Shown: positions 1-8,185 of the stretch, piece by piece
How the letters are laid out: every line of letters begins with the position of its first letter
Numbering within the stretch: the stretch's first letter is position 1
Assembly: GCA_022800315.1 (NCBI GenBank)
Contig: JAAWQC010000008.1
Coordinates: 1 to 64,000, forward strand
DNA from: Clostridiales bacterium
GTDB taxonomy: Bacteria > Bacillota > Clostridia > Oscillospirales > Acutalibacteraceae
Reading direction: 5' to 3'
Length of the DNA stretch: 64,000 nucleotides
Position numbers and translations under genes: made by a program
The notes under the pieces: model-generated
The model's input: the letters and a program-made list of their open reading frames with translations, nothing else
The model's database searches: none
What the model was told of the DNA's origin: nothing

Positions 1-20
1 GTGAATGGTACAATAGACGA

Positions 21-100
21 AAAGGAAGAATTACCGAGTAATTCTTCAGCACCGGTTCTCCAGAACGTATCCTGATCTGGGACGTACAGGAACCGGTGAG
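21..100 (+). repeat. Two-hairpin structured element in the thyX leader
   Basis: Hairpin A pairs GAAGAATTAC (25-34) with GTAATTCTTC (38-47), a perfect 10-bp stem with a 3-nt loop. After 2 nt, hairpin B pairs CACCGGTTC (50-58) with GAACCGGTG (90-98). The thyX ribosome site follows at 107-112. The same two-hairpin order, 2-nt gap and orientation towards the downstream gene recurs in the 97-bp repeats at 39602-39860. It may be a leader RNA or a dispersed palindromic repeat; the sequence alone does not decide. Confidence 0.6.
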
Positions 101-120
101 AGGATAGGGAGGTTTCCTTG

Positions 121-888
121 ATGATACATGTTACCCTGCTGGCCCATACCCCCGAACCGGAAAAAACGGTGGCGGCGGCGGCCCGGCTGTGTTATTCCCC
201 TGCCACCATCGACGAGCTGATGGAGGGGATGACGGAGGAAAAAACAGCGTCCTTTGTGGACATGCTGTCTCAGCTCGGCCATGAAAGCCCCATCGAGCAC
301 GCCAGCTTCACCTTTGGCATTGAGGGCGTGTCCCGTTCCCTGCTGGCCCAGATTACCCGTCACCGCATGGCATCCTTCAGCGTGCAGAGCCAGCGGTATG
401 TGGCGGAAAATCGTTTCGAATACGTCGTTCCGCCTGAGATCGACGCCCTGCCGGAGGCAAAGGCGGAGTATCTCCGCGCTATGGAAGAGGATCAGCGGCA
501 TTATGAGCGCCTGACCGCTCTGCTTAAAGAAAAGCATCTGGAGGAAAAACTCAGCGCAGGAATGGAGCCGAAGGCCGCCGCCCGCGCCGCAGAAAAACAG
601 GCCATTGAGGATGCCCGCTTCGTACTGCCCAACGCCTGCACCACCAAAATGATGGTGACCATGAACGCCCGCAGCCTGCGCAACTTTTTCCGTCTGCGCT
701 GCTGCAACCGCGCCCAGTGGGAGATACGGGAGCTGGCGGAGCAGATGTGCGCCCTGTGCCTGAAGGCGGCGCCCCATCTCTTTCGCGGCGCCGGCCCCGG
801 CTGCGTATCCGGCAGCTGTCCTGAGGGAAAGATGTCCTGCGGCCGCGCCGCTGAGATGCGCGAGCGCTACGCCGCCGGCCGCGGCTGA
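121..888 (+). CDS. thyX: Flavin-dependent thymidylate synthase ThyX
   Basis: ThyX makes dTMP from dUMP using 5,10-methylene-tetrahydrofolate and FAD/NADPH, replacing ThyA. The family signature RHRxxxxxS is present (R80-H81-R82 then S88), followed by QSQRY. The 255-residue length is typical. The ATG at 121 is chosen over the TTG at 118 because GGGAGG (107-112) lies 8 nt before it. It opens a run of closely spaced + strand genes; the next gene, a thymidylate-kinase-like protein, begins 35 nt later and continues the dTMP to dTDP route. An unusual two-hairpin element lies just upstream. Confidence 0.95.
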   Translation: MIHVTLLAHTPEPEKTVAAAARLCYSPATIDELMEGMTEEKTASFVDMLSQLGHESPIEHASFTFGIEGVSRSLLAQITRHRMASFSVQSQRYVAENRFEYVVPPEIDALPEAKAEYLRAMEEDQRHYERLTALLKEKHLEEKLSAGMEPKAAARAAEKQAIEDARFVLPNACTTKMMVTMNARSLRNFFRLRCCNRAQWEIRELAEQMCALCLKAAPHLFRGAGPGCVSGSCPEGKMSCGRAAEMRERYAAGRG

Positions 889-922
889 GAGACCGGCTTT
901 GCCGACTGAACAAGGAAAGGCA

Positions 923-1597
923 GTGAACCCCCCGATGGGCTATCTGATGGTGTTGGACGGACTGGACGGGAGCGGGAAATCCACGCAGTTCGACCGGCTG
1001 TGCGCGTATTTGGATGCGCGCGGGACAAGCTATAAAAGTATCTGTTTTCCCGATTACGGTCAGCCGTCCTCCGCGCTGGTGAAGATGTATCTGGACGGGG
1101 AATTCGGTTCCTCACCCGACGCCGTGAACGCCTATGCGGCTTCCTCCTTTTACGCGGTGGACAGGTATGCCAGTTATCAGAAATTCTGGCGGGCGGATTA
1201 TGAGTCGGGCCGTCCCATATTGGCCGCCCGGTACGTCACCTCCAACGCCATTCATCAGATGCCCAAGCTCCCGCGGGAGGAATGGGATCGGTATCTGGGG
1301 TGGCTGGAGGAATACGAATATGGACTGCTGGGCCTGCCTCGGCCCGATCTGGTGGCGTTTCTCGACATGCCTACCGCCATCTCTCAGCGCCTGCTGCTCA
1401 ACCGGTACGGAGGGGACAGCGGCCGCCGCGATATCCACGAGCGGGATGTGGCCTATTTGGAGCACTGCCGGGAGGCGGCCCTGTACGCGGCCCGCCGGCT
1501 CCATTGGGAGGTAGTGCCCTGTCACGAGGGCGGAGAGCCGCTGCCGCCCGAGGCGATCACGGCCCGCCTGACCGAACGAATGGGCGGAGCCGTTTAG
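923..1597 (+). CDS. tmk: Thymidylate kinase-like nucleoside monophosphate kinase
   Basis: The protein probably phosphorylates dTMP to dTDP with ATP. The N-terminus has the P-loop DGLDGSGKST, followed by a Tmk-like body with an Arg-containing DRY-type segment (VDRYASYQ) and a lid-like stretch (RYGGDSGRRDIHERD). Length is about 224 residues. The GTG at 923 is preferred because AAGGA (912-916) sits 6 nt upstream; an ATG at 935 is also possible. Following thyX directly, it fits a deoxynucleotide module. The sequence is somewhat divergent from classical Tmk, so a broader dNMP kinase role is possible. Confidence 0.82.
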   Translation: MNPPMGYLMVLDGLDGSGKSTQFDRLCAYLDARGTSYKSICFPDYGQPSSALVKMYLDGEFGSSPDAVNAYAASSFYAVDRYASYQKFWRADYESGRPILAARYVTSNAIHQMPKLPREEWDRYLGWLEEYEYGLLGLPRPDLVAFLDMPTAISQRLLLNRYGGDSGRRDIHERDVAYLEHCREAALYAARRLHWEVVPCHEGGEPLPPEAITARLTERMGGAV

Positions 1598-1606
1598 CAA
1601 GTCTGG

Positions 1607-1628
1607 GGGCCGCATACGCGTGCGGCCC
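1607..1628 (+). other. Intergenic hairpin without U-tract
   Basis: GGGCCGCA (1607-1614) pairs perfectly with TGCGGCCC (1621-1628) around a 6-nt loop. No T-run follows, so it is more likely an mRNA processing or stability hairpin between tmk and the next gene than a full terminator. Confidence 0.4.
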
Positions 1629-1684
1629 GGCGCCCTGTCGAGAGGGACGAAGGAAATTCATAACAGAAAGGGTCCTGTAACCGC

Positions 1685-2590
1685 ATGATCGTTACACAAG
1701 CCAAAAAAGAGCTCATTTTCCGCGAATTGATGGTGGAGGACCGGGAGTGGGCCGCTCCCTTGCTGGAAGGGGCGGACGCTCTGGCGTGCGAATATTCTTT
1801 TACTACTTTATATATGTGGCGCCGCCATTATCACAACCGCATCGCGCGGGAGGGGGAGACCCTGTATATCCGTTCAGGGGAGCGTCACCATTCCTATCTG
1901 CTGCCGGTCGGCGGCGACCGTAAGGCGGGGATCGATCGTCTGTGGGAGCATGCGCGGTCACAGGGGGAGCCTCTGGTACTCTATGGGGCCGGCACCGCTC
2001 TAATCGAACAATTGGAGGAATGGTATCCCAGTGCTTTTTCCATCGAATCCTCACCGAACGATTTCGATTATCTCTACAACAGCCGCGATCTCGCGGAGCT
2101 GCCGGGTAAAAAATATCATCAGAAACGCAACCATATCTCCGCCTTTACCCGCGACCATCCGTGGAGCTATGAGGCGCTGAACGACGAAAACACGCCGGAG
2201 GTCATCGCCCTGGCGGAGGAATGGTGCCGGCAAAAGGGCAACTGCCAGGATCAGAGCCTGCGTTCGGAAAACTGCGCCATCCGTGAAGCGCTCCGGCTGC
2301 GGCGGGAGCTGCATATCACCGGCGGTCTCATCCGGGTGGAAGGCCGGCCGGTGGCCTTTACCTTCGGCTCTCCTATCAGCGGGGAGGTCTTTGACGTCCA
2401 TGTGGAAAAGGCGCTGGCCGAATACGGCGCGGCGTATACCGTGATCAACAAAGAATTTGCGTCCCGTGAGCTGACCAGTTACCGGTATATCAACCGGGAA
2501 AACGATCTGGGCATCGAGGGACTGCGGCGGGCCAAACAATCCTATCGCCCCGCCATCGTACTGGAGAAATACGTCTGTCGTGAGAAATAA
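1685..2590 (+). CDS. DUF2156 (phosphatidylglycerol lysyltransferase C-domain-like) protein
   Basis: The 301-residue protein looks like a stand-alone DUF2156 domain, the GNAT-fold catalytic domain found at the C-terminus of MprF-type aminoacyl-lipid synthases. Typical features are the aromatic-rich N-terminal block (CEYSFTTLYMW), the DYLYNSRDLAELPGKKYHQKRN segment (given here only in part as DYLYNSRDLAEL) and the C-terminal YRYINRENDLGIEGLR block. No membrane flippase part is present, so it is probably soluble and not itself an MprF. It is followed by another GNAT-fold gene 12 nt downstream. Substrate is unknown. Confidence 0.8.
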   Translation: MIVTQAKKELIFRELMVEDREWAAPLLEGADALACEYSFTTLYMWRRHYHNRIAREGETLYIRSGERHHSYLLPVGGDRKAGIDRLWEHARSQGEPLVLYGAGTALIEQLEEWYPSAFSIESSPNDFDYLYNSRDLAELPGKKYHQKRNHISAFTRDHPWSYEALNDENTPEVIALAEEWCRQKGNCQDQSLRSENCAIREALRLRRELHITGGLIRVEGRPVAFTFGSPISGEVFDVHVEKALAEYGAAYTVINKEFASRELTSYRYINRENDLGIEGLRRAKQSYRPAIVLEKYVCREK

Positions 2591-2602
2591 ACGGAGGAGC
2601 CT

Positions 2603-3472
2603 ATGGAAGCATCCCGGCAGCCGGTAATCTCCCGGCGTTCCCAGGTGCTGCAGCTGAAAGCGCTGTGGCTTACCGCCTTCCCCGGCGACACGCCGGAGGA
2701 CGTGAGCAGGTTCTTCGACCGGGTTTACCGTCCGGAGGAATGCCTGGTGATGGAGGAGGACGGCCTTCCCGTTTCCATGGCGTTCCTTCTCCCCGCCCAT
2801 TTGCCGGTACAGGAGGAAAATCTGTCCCTCCAGTATGTGTACGCGGCGGCTACCCGTCCCGACCGGCGGGGGAAGGGGCTGTTTTCCGCCCTGCTGCGGG
2901 CCGCGCTGGAGAGAGGGAGGAAGCAGGGAGCCGCTGCGTCCTTTCTGCGGCCGGCGGACGCCGGGCTGCAAGAGTATTACGGCCGATTCGGCTACCGTCC
3001 CTTTTTCAGGGTGAGGGTCGTGGACTGCGGCAGAACCACGCTCCTCAGGGCGGAACCGGCCGGGGTTACGCCCTGCCGGGTAACCGATTACGCGGCGTTG
3101 CGCGGCGCGTTTTTACAGGATATCCGCCGGGCGGTGCGGTGGCCTGACCGGCTGGCTGTTTATGAGGCCGAGTCGGTGGAAAAAAGTGGCGGTTTCCTGT
3201 TGGCGGGCCGGGACGGTTTCGCCCTGTGCGAGCCCCGGTCCGACGGGGACGGCACGCGGCTGCTGACCCGGGAGCTTCTCTGCCGCCCGGGACGGGAGAA
3301 GGCGATGATGGCGGCGGTGGCGGCGCATTATCCGGCGGACGCCTACCGGTTCCGCCTGCCGGCGGGGGAGGCGGAACCGGATACGGAGGGTTTCGGCCTG
3401 CTGTGCCCCCTGTCCCGCCGGGCCGAAGGACTGTTTGCGGGCCACGGGTATATGGGACCGGCTTTTGACTAG
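2603..3472 (+). CDS. GNAT family N-acetyltransferase (Eis-like N-domain)
   Basis: The N-terminal half (about residues 10-130) carries a GNAT fold with the acetyl-CoA loop RRGKGLFSALL, typical of Eis-type acetyltransferases, then YYGRFGYRPFF. The C-terminal half is less conserved. Start ATG follows GGAGGAG closely. The gene is 12 nt downstream of the DUF2156 gene, so the two are probably co-translated. Acceptor substrate cannot be read from the sequence. Confidence 0.8.
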   Translation: MEASRQPVISRRSQVLQLKALWLTAFPGDTPEDVSRFFDRVYRPEECLVMEEDGLPVSMAFLLPAHLPVQEENLSLQYVYAAATRPDRRGKGLFSALLRAALERGRKQGAAASFLRPADAGLQEYYGRFGYRPFFRVRVVDCGRTTLLRAEPAGVTPCRVTDYAALRGAFLQDIRRAVRWPDRLAVYEAESVEKSGGFLLAGRDGFALCEPRSDGDGTRLLTRELLCRPGREKAMMAAVAAHYPADAYRFRLPAGEAEPDTEGFGLLCPLSRRAEGLFAGHGYMGPAFD

Positions 3473-3498
3473 CGGATCAATGGAAGGAGCGGATCGCG

Positions 3499-4041
3499 AT
3501 GATCTATGTGTTTCTGGCGCCGGGTTTTGAAGAGATGGAAGCGCTGACCACGGTGGATATCCTCCGCCGGGCGGGAAAGGAAACCGCCATGGTGGCGGTG
3601 GGGAGCGGGCCGGTAGTCCGCGGCTCCCACGATATTGCGGTGGAAGCCGACCTCACCGAGCGGGAGATCGTTCCGGACGGGCTGGAGGCGGTGGTGCTGC
3701 CCGGCGGCATGCCCGGCACCCTTCATCTGGAACGCTCCCAGACGGTGCAGCGATATATCCGCATCGCGGTGGAACAGGGGCTGTATCTGTGCGCGATCTG
3801 CGCGGCGCCCACCATCCTCGGGCATATGGGCCTGCTGGAGGGACGGGAGGCCGTCTGTTTTCCCGGCTGTGAACAGGAGCTCACCGGCGCCAGGATACCG
3901 GATCATCCCGTTGTGGTGGACGGCCGCCTGATCACCGCCGTCGGGCCGGGGGCGTCGGCAGCCTTCGGCCTGCGCATCGTGTCCGAGATGGTTTCCCCTG
4001 AGGCGGCGGCGTCACTGGAGGCGTCCCTCCAATGCCGGTAG
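3499..4041 (+). CDS. DJ-1/PfpI family protein
   Basis: A 180-residue DJ-1 family protein (DJ-1/ThiJ/PfpI superfamily). The N-terminal FLAPGFEEMEA segment contains the conserved Glu, and the nucleophile elbow is CAICAAPTIL with Cys101. Family members act as glyoxalase/deglycase-like or redox-sensing proteins; the exact activity cannot be assigned. Start follows AAGGAG. Its 3' end overlaps the 5' end of the next gene by 10 nt, suggesting translational coupling with folate metabolism. Confidence 0.9.
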   Translation: MIYVFLAPGFEEMEALTTVDILRRAGKETAMVAVGSGPVVRGSHDIAVEADLTEREIVPDGLEAVVLPGGMPGTLHLERSQTVQRYIRIAVEQGLYLCAICAAPTILGHMGLLEGREAVCFPGCEQELTGARIPDHPVVVDGRLITAVGPGASAAFGLRIVSEMVSPEAAASLEASLQCR

Positions 4042-4691
4042 GGGATATCCGGCCGCTCAAGGCCGACATGAGAGCCCAGTATAAACAGATGCGCCGCGAC
4101 ATGCCGGAGAAACAGAAGGAACATAACGACTGTGCCATCGCCGAGCGTGTTTTCGGCTTGTGGCAGTACCGCCGGTGCCGGATCCTGCTGACCTACGTCT
4201 CCACTGCTATCGAGGTGGACACCCGCCGGATCATCGAACAGGCGCTTGCAGACGGCAAACAGGTGGCGGTGCCCCGCTGTGTACCGGGGACGCGGGATAT
4301 GGAGTTTTATACGATTCGTGGTCTCGGCGATCTGGAGCCGGGCACCTTCGGCGTACTGGAGCCCCGCCCCGATCCACAATTTTTGCTGCCGAAGGATTCC
4401 GGCGGCTTGTGTCTGGTACCCGCTTTGTGTTATGATTGGAAAGGTTTCCGGCTGGGATATGGAAAAGGCTATTACGACCGGTTCCTCAGCGGCTTCGGCG
4501 GCCATATGGTGGGCATCTGCTACAGCAGCTGTGTCCGCCGCCGGCTGCCCCACGGGCGGTTCGACCGGCCGGTGGAATTGCTGGTCACCGAGAAGTACCT
4601 GCGCCGCACTGCCGATAAATCATCCGGCAGGCCGGACAGACGAACCGGTGAGGGGAAACGAAAGCCCGCCGGCAAGAACGATGTGAAATGA
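4032..4691 (+). CDS. 5-formyltetrahydrofolate cyclo-ligase
   Basis: The enzyme (Fau/YgfA, MTHFS) converts 5-formyl-THF to 5,10-methenyl-THF using ATP, returning inactive folate to the pool that ThyX upstream draws on. Diagnostic features are the N-terminal R/K-rich segment RAQYKQMRRDM, the central ILTYVST and the C-terminal signature RLGYGKGYYDRFL. The annotated ATG overlaps the DJ-1 gene; an internal ATG at 4068 would give a more canonical N-terminus. The C-terminus has a basic extension after the core. Confidence 0.93.
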   Translation: MPVGDIRPLKADMRAQYKQMRRDMPEKQKEHNDCAIAERVFGLWQYRRCRILLTYVSTAIEVDTRRIIEQALADGKQVAVPRCVPGTRDMEFYTIRGLGDLEPGTFGVLEPRPDPQFLLPKDSGGLCLVPALCYDWKGFRLGYGKGYYDRFLSGFGGHMVGICYSSCVRRRLPHGRFDRPVELLVTEKYLRRTADKSSGRPDRRTGEGKRKPAGKNDVK

Positions 4692-4704
4692 GAACAATAG
4701 GAGC

Positions 4705-6249
4705 GTGATCCCGTTGTCCGAGGATATTGACAAGATTCTGAAGGAACTGGAAAACGATAAAAACGTCGGCGGAACCTCTTCCTCCGCCGACGATGTCCTG
4801 TCCCGCATACAGGAAGAACGGCGTTCCAAGGTGTCGGGCTTCAAGCTGGACCTCAATCTCGACGGGGACGAGTCTTCCCCGCCGGCTGATGGGTCTGTAC
4901 CCGCGGGGGAAAGCTCCGCCGCGGGGGAGAGCTCTGCGGCGGACGAGACAATCCCTCCCGCGGACAAGGGCGCGGGTGCGCCGCTCCTTTCCGGCGGGGA
5001 CTATTCCTGGGCGAATGCCCCCGACCCCGACGAGGAGCCGGAGGGAGCGGAACAGGCAGTGGTGAGCCTGACGCAGAAACCGGTAAAGGAAACTGGCAAA
5101 GGGGGAGATAAAAAGCCCGGCGCCGTACAGAAAAAAAAGAAAAACAGCAAGGTCAGGACCCGCGTAAAGACCTTCTCCAGCATTATTTACGCCGTGTTGG
5201 TGCTGGTGATATCGGTGGTTCTCGCCTGCGTGTGCATCACGGGCGGCATCGATATGGTGGGACTCAATAAATCGGAGCAGAAGATCGACGTCATCATCCC
5301 CGAAGGGGCCACCACCAAGGAAATCGCTCAGATTCTGAAGAAAAACGGCATCATCGACCATCCTTTTATCTTTGAGCTGTACTCCAAATTCATGAACAAG
5401 GACGGTACGTATAAGCCCCATGGGGAAAACAATCCCGCCACCCTGTCCCCCAGCATGGGCTATAACGGCGTCATCGCCCAGCTGCAAAGCGGCAAGGCGC
5501 GGGAAGTGGTCAGCGTGGTCATCCCTGAGGGCTATACGGTGGACGCTATCGCGGCCGAGCTGGAAAGCAAAGGAGTCTGCGCTGCCAGCGACTTCTACGC
5601 GTCGATGAAGAGCGACACCTTCGACTACGATTTCATCAACAACCTGCCCCCGAACGGCAACGACGACGGCGAAAACCGGATATACAAACTGGAGGGTTAT
5701 CTGTTCCCCGACACCTATGAGTTCTATACCGACAGCTCCGCCAAATCGGTGATTACCAAATTCCTCGACAACTTCGACACCCGCATCGACACCACCGTCC
5801 GTTCCTCCATTAAAGCGAGCGGGCGCAACTTCACTCTGGATCAGATCATCACCCTCGCCTCCATCATTCAGGCGGAGGCGGCGGACGAGCCGGATATGGC
5901 GGGCGTGTCCCGTGTGCTGTGGAACCGTCTGGACAACCCCGACAAGTTCCCCAAGCTGGAATGTGACTCCACCTGGATTTATATCGACAAAATTATCGAA
6001 CAGCCTGAAACGGTGACCCCGCAGCAGGAGGCGTATTACACCTATGTGCGCGAGGGCCTTCCGGTGGGGGCAATCTGCAACCCCGGCATGGCGGCGATCA
6101 AGGCGGCTATCTCCCCTTCCGACGACCCGAAAATCACCCCCTGTTTCTACTTCGCTTCGGCGAAGGTAAACGGAGAATTCGTCACCTTCTACTCCAAGAC
6201 GCAGCAGGAACACGATAAGATACGGCAGAAGTACAACCTGTACAAGTGA
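4705..6249 (+). CDS. mltG: Endolytic transglycosylase MltG (YceG-like)
   Basis: MltG cleaves nascent peptidoglycan strands and sets glycan length. The protein has a long, acidic, Ser/Glu/Ala-rich cytoplasmic region (about 1-150), one membrane helix (about 155-178) and the YceG domain. Visible signatures are KLEGYLFPDTYEF and LASIIQAEA with the catalytic Glu at about residue 391, followed by SRVLWNRL. Start GTG at 4705 follows AGGAGC. At 514 residues it is longer than the usual 340-400 because of the N-terminal tail. In Bacillus the homologue yrrL sits beside U32-peptidase genes, as here. Confidence 0.95.
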   Translation: MIPLSEDIDKILKELENDKNVGGTSSSADDVLSRIQEERRSKVSGFKLDLNLDGDESSPPADGSVPAGESSAAGESSAADETIPPADKGAGAPLLSGGDYSWANAPDPDEEPEGAEQAVVSLTQKPVKETGKGGDKKPGAVQKKKKNSKVRTRVKTFSSIIYAVLVLVISVVLACVCITGGIDMVGLNKSEQKIDVIIPEGATTKEIAQILKKNGIIDHPFIFELYSKFMNKDGTYKPHGENNPATLSPSMGYNGVIAQLQSGKAREVVSVVIPEGYTVDAIAAELESKGVCAASDFYASMKSDTFDYDFINNLPPNGNDDGENRIYKLEGYLFPDTYEFYTDSSAKSVITKFLDNFDTRIDTTVRSSIKASGRNFTLDQIITLASIIQAEAADEPDMAGVSRVLWNRLDNPDKFPKLECDSTWIYIDKIIEQPETVTPQQEAYYTYVREGLPVGAICNPGMAAIKAAISPSDDPKITPCFYFASAKVNGEFVTFYSKTQQEHDKIRQKYNLYK

Positions 6250-6336
6250 TGGTTGCGACCATGCTCGGACACACCCATGGCGGGGGATGCGGTCGGCCGC
6301 GTCCCCCGCTTATTGATAGACGTCGAGGCGGAACCT

Positions 6337-7560
6337 ATGAGTGAGAAAAGACCCGAAATTTTATCCCCGGCGGGGGACAGGGAATCCCTGCTGGCCGCTC
6401 TGCGCTACGGGGCGGACGCCGTATACCTGGCGGGCCGCTCCTTCGGTATGCGGGCGGGCGCGGCCAACTTCGACGGGAACGGCCTGTGCGAAGCGGTGAG
6501 CCTTGCCCACGGTGTGGGAGCGAAGGTATACGTGGCTTGCAATACCCTGCCGCGGGACCAGGAGCTGCGCCGTCTGCCCGCCTTTCTGGAACAGGTGGAG
6601 GCGGCGGGAGCCGACGCGGTCATCGCCGCCGACCTGGGGGTGATGGCCCTTGTCAAACGGTACGCGCCCCGCTGCGCTTTGCACGTATCGGTACAGTTCG
6701 GGGTGGTCAATGCCGCCGCCGCGGCCCAGCTGTGGGAGCTGGGAGCCTCCCGGGTGGTGCTGGCACGGGAGCTTTCCCTCGACGAGATTGCGGTTCTGCG
6801 CCGGGAGACGCCGGCGGAACTTGAATTGGAGGCTTTTGTCCACGGTTCGATGTGCCTGTCGGTTTCGGGCCGATGTCTGCTGTCCTCCTCCCTAACCGGC
6901 CGGGACGCCAACCGGGGCGACTGCGCCCAGCCCTGCCGCTGGCGGTATTCGCTGGTGGAGGAAAAGCGACCGGGTCTGTATTTCCCGGTGGAATCGGGGG
7001 AAGAGGGCAGCTATATCCTGGACGCCAACGACCTGTGCATGATCGGCCATGTGGCGGCGCTGGCGCAGGCGGGAGTGACCTCCTTCAAGATCGAGGGCCG
7101 CGCCAAAGCCCCCTATTACGTAGCGGCGGTGACCAATGCCTACCGGCTGGCCGCGGACGGCTATGCCGCCTCCGGTTATTCCGCCGGTTATCAGCCCCCC
7201 CTCTGGCTGTCGGAGGAGCTGGACAAGGTCAGTCACCGTCCTTACGGCACCGGCTTTTATTACGGTACGCCGCGGCAGAATACCGCGGCGGGCGGGTATA
7301 TCCGCCGATGGGAGGTGGCGGCGGTGGTGCTCGACTGGGAGGACGGCGTGCTGCGGGTGTCCCAGCGCAACCGGTTTTTCGACGGCGAAGAGCTGGAAGT
7401 TCTGCTTCCTGGTGAGCGGCCCTTTACCGTGTCGGCTTCCCCCTTAACCGATGGGGAGGGGAAGCCCGTCCCGTCGGCAAACCATCCGGAGATGACCGTG
7501 TCCTTCCCCTGCCCGCGGCCGGTGCCGGCAGGGACCCTGCTCCGCCGGAAAAAGGATTAG
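6337..7560 (+). CDS. Peptidase U32 family protein (TrhP-like)
   Basis: The 407-residue protein has the U32 core: ILSPAGDRESLLAAL near the start, EAFVHGSMC, SGRCLLSS and RGDCAQPCRW, which supply the four conserved Cys thought to hold an iron-sulfur cluster in this family. The start at 6337 was chosen because it gives the conserved MSEKRPEILSPAG opening; the frame is open further upstream without family similarity. Bacterial U32 proteins hydroxylate RNA (TrhP for ho5U34 in tRNA, RlhA for 23S rRNA). The mltG neighbour matches the Bacillus yrrL-yrrN/O arrangement, so a TrhP role is inferred. Confidence 0.9.
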   Translation: MSEKRPEILSPAGDRESLLAALRYGADAVYLAGRSFGMRAGAANFDGNGLCEAVSLAHGVGAKVYVACNTLPRDQELRRLPAFLEQVEAAGADAVIAADLGVMALVKRYAPRCALHVSVQFGVVNAAAAAQLWELGASRVVLARELSLDEIAVLRRETPAELELEAFVHGSMCLSVSGRCLLSSSLTGRDANRGDCAQPCRWRYSLVEEKRPGLYFPVESGEEGSYILDANDLCMIGHVAALAQAGVTSFKIEGRAKAPYYVAAVTNAYRLAADGYAASGYSAGYQPPLWLSEELDKVSHRPYGTGFYYGTPRQNTAAGGYIRRWEVAAVVLDWEDGVLRVSQRNRFFDGEELEVLLPGERPFTVSASPLTDGEGKPVPSANHPEMTVSFPCPRPVPAGTLLRRKKD

Positions 7561-7599
7561 GCGGGAGATAGGGAATCCCTTCCATAGAACCCTTTTTAC

Positions 7600-7628
7600 T
7601 TGACACGCCATCGAAAAGGTAATACCAT
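7600..7628 (+). promoter_or_regulatory. Sigma-A-type promoter of the marR-flavodoxin pair
   Basis: TTGACA (7600-7605), a 17-nt spacer and TACCAT (7623-7628). The operator repeats begin inside the spacer, which fits repression by the MarR protein encoded next. Confidence 0.75.
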
Positions 7629-7656
7629 ACTTAATAGGGTAATGCATTACTTAATG
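7618..7656 (+). promoter_or_regulatory. Tandem MarR operator-like repeats
   Basis: Two 19-nt direct repeats (7618-7636 and 7638-7656) match at 15 of 19 positions, offset by 20 nt (two helical turns). The second contains the perfect 12-nt palindrome GTAATGCATTAC (7639-7650). They overlap the -10 region and run up to the ribosome site of the MarR gene, so autorepression is likely. Confidence 0.7.
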
Positions 7657-7666
7657 GAGGGTGACG

Positions 7667-8185
7667 ATGGAACGTAGAGAGAAGCTGGAGGGGGTGGACC
7701 CGCGCCTTCGGCTGTTCGGCGGGCTGTTTTTATTGACGACACGGCTGGAGACGATGGGCAACGGCCCCGACTATCTGGGAGAGCTGACCACCAAGCAATG
7801 GTTCCTGATGCTGAACCTGCTGCAATTCTTTGACCGGCCGCCCTCCATCGGCGAGCTGGCGGGGCAGATGGGTACCTCCCATCAGAACGTCAAGGCTATC
7901 GCCGTCAATCTGGAGAAAAAGGGCTTTGTCCGTCTGACGCGGGACGAAAAGGACGCGCGGGTCCTGCGGGTCTGCCCCGATGAAAAATGCGGAATCTATT
8001 TTCAGGGGCGGGCGGCGGAAGATCAGGCTTTCGTCTGGATGCTCACCGACGTGCTGACGCCGGAGGAAATCGAGACGCTGGACCATTGCCTGTTCCGTCT
8101 GGCGGATCAGGCGAACCGCATGAGCCCTGCCATGATCGAACAGTGGGTACAGGCGGATGAACAAAGGGAGGAAAACAACGGATGA
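7667..8185 (+). CDS. MarR family transcriptional regulator
   Basis: A 172-residue winged-helix regulator. The helix-turn-helix is around residues 60-85 (SIGELAGQMGTSHQNVKAIA), followed by the wing (GFVRLTRDEKDARVLRV). ATG 7667 has GGAGG (7656-7660) 6 nt upstream; the GTG at 7661 abuts the ribosome site and is unlikely. The gene overlaps the following flavodoxin-like gene by 4 nt. The operator-like palindrome over its own promoter suggests autoregulation with a small-molecule or redox inducer. Confidence 0.9.
   Translation: MERREKLEGVDPRLRLFGGLFLLTTRLETMGNGPDYLGELTTKQWFLMLNLLQFFDRPPSIGELAGQMGTSHQNVKAIAVNLEKKGFVRLTRDEKDARVLRVCPDEKCGIYFQGRAAEDQAFVWMLTDVLTPEEIETLDHCLFRLADQANRMSPAMIEQWVQADEQREENNG

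Noticed and set aside
46-777. Long minus-strand frame opposite thyX
   Set aside because: Antisense shadow of a clear ThyX gene; high GC in third positions creates many such open frames. The same reason removes long opposite-strand frames over mltG, the SpaA gene, glgB-D, the exporter genes and the EAL gene.
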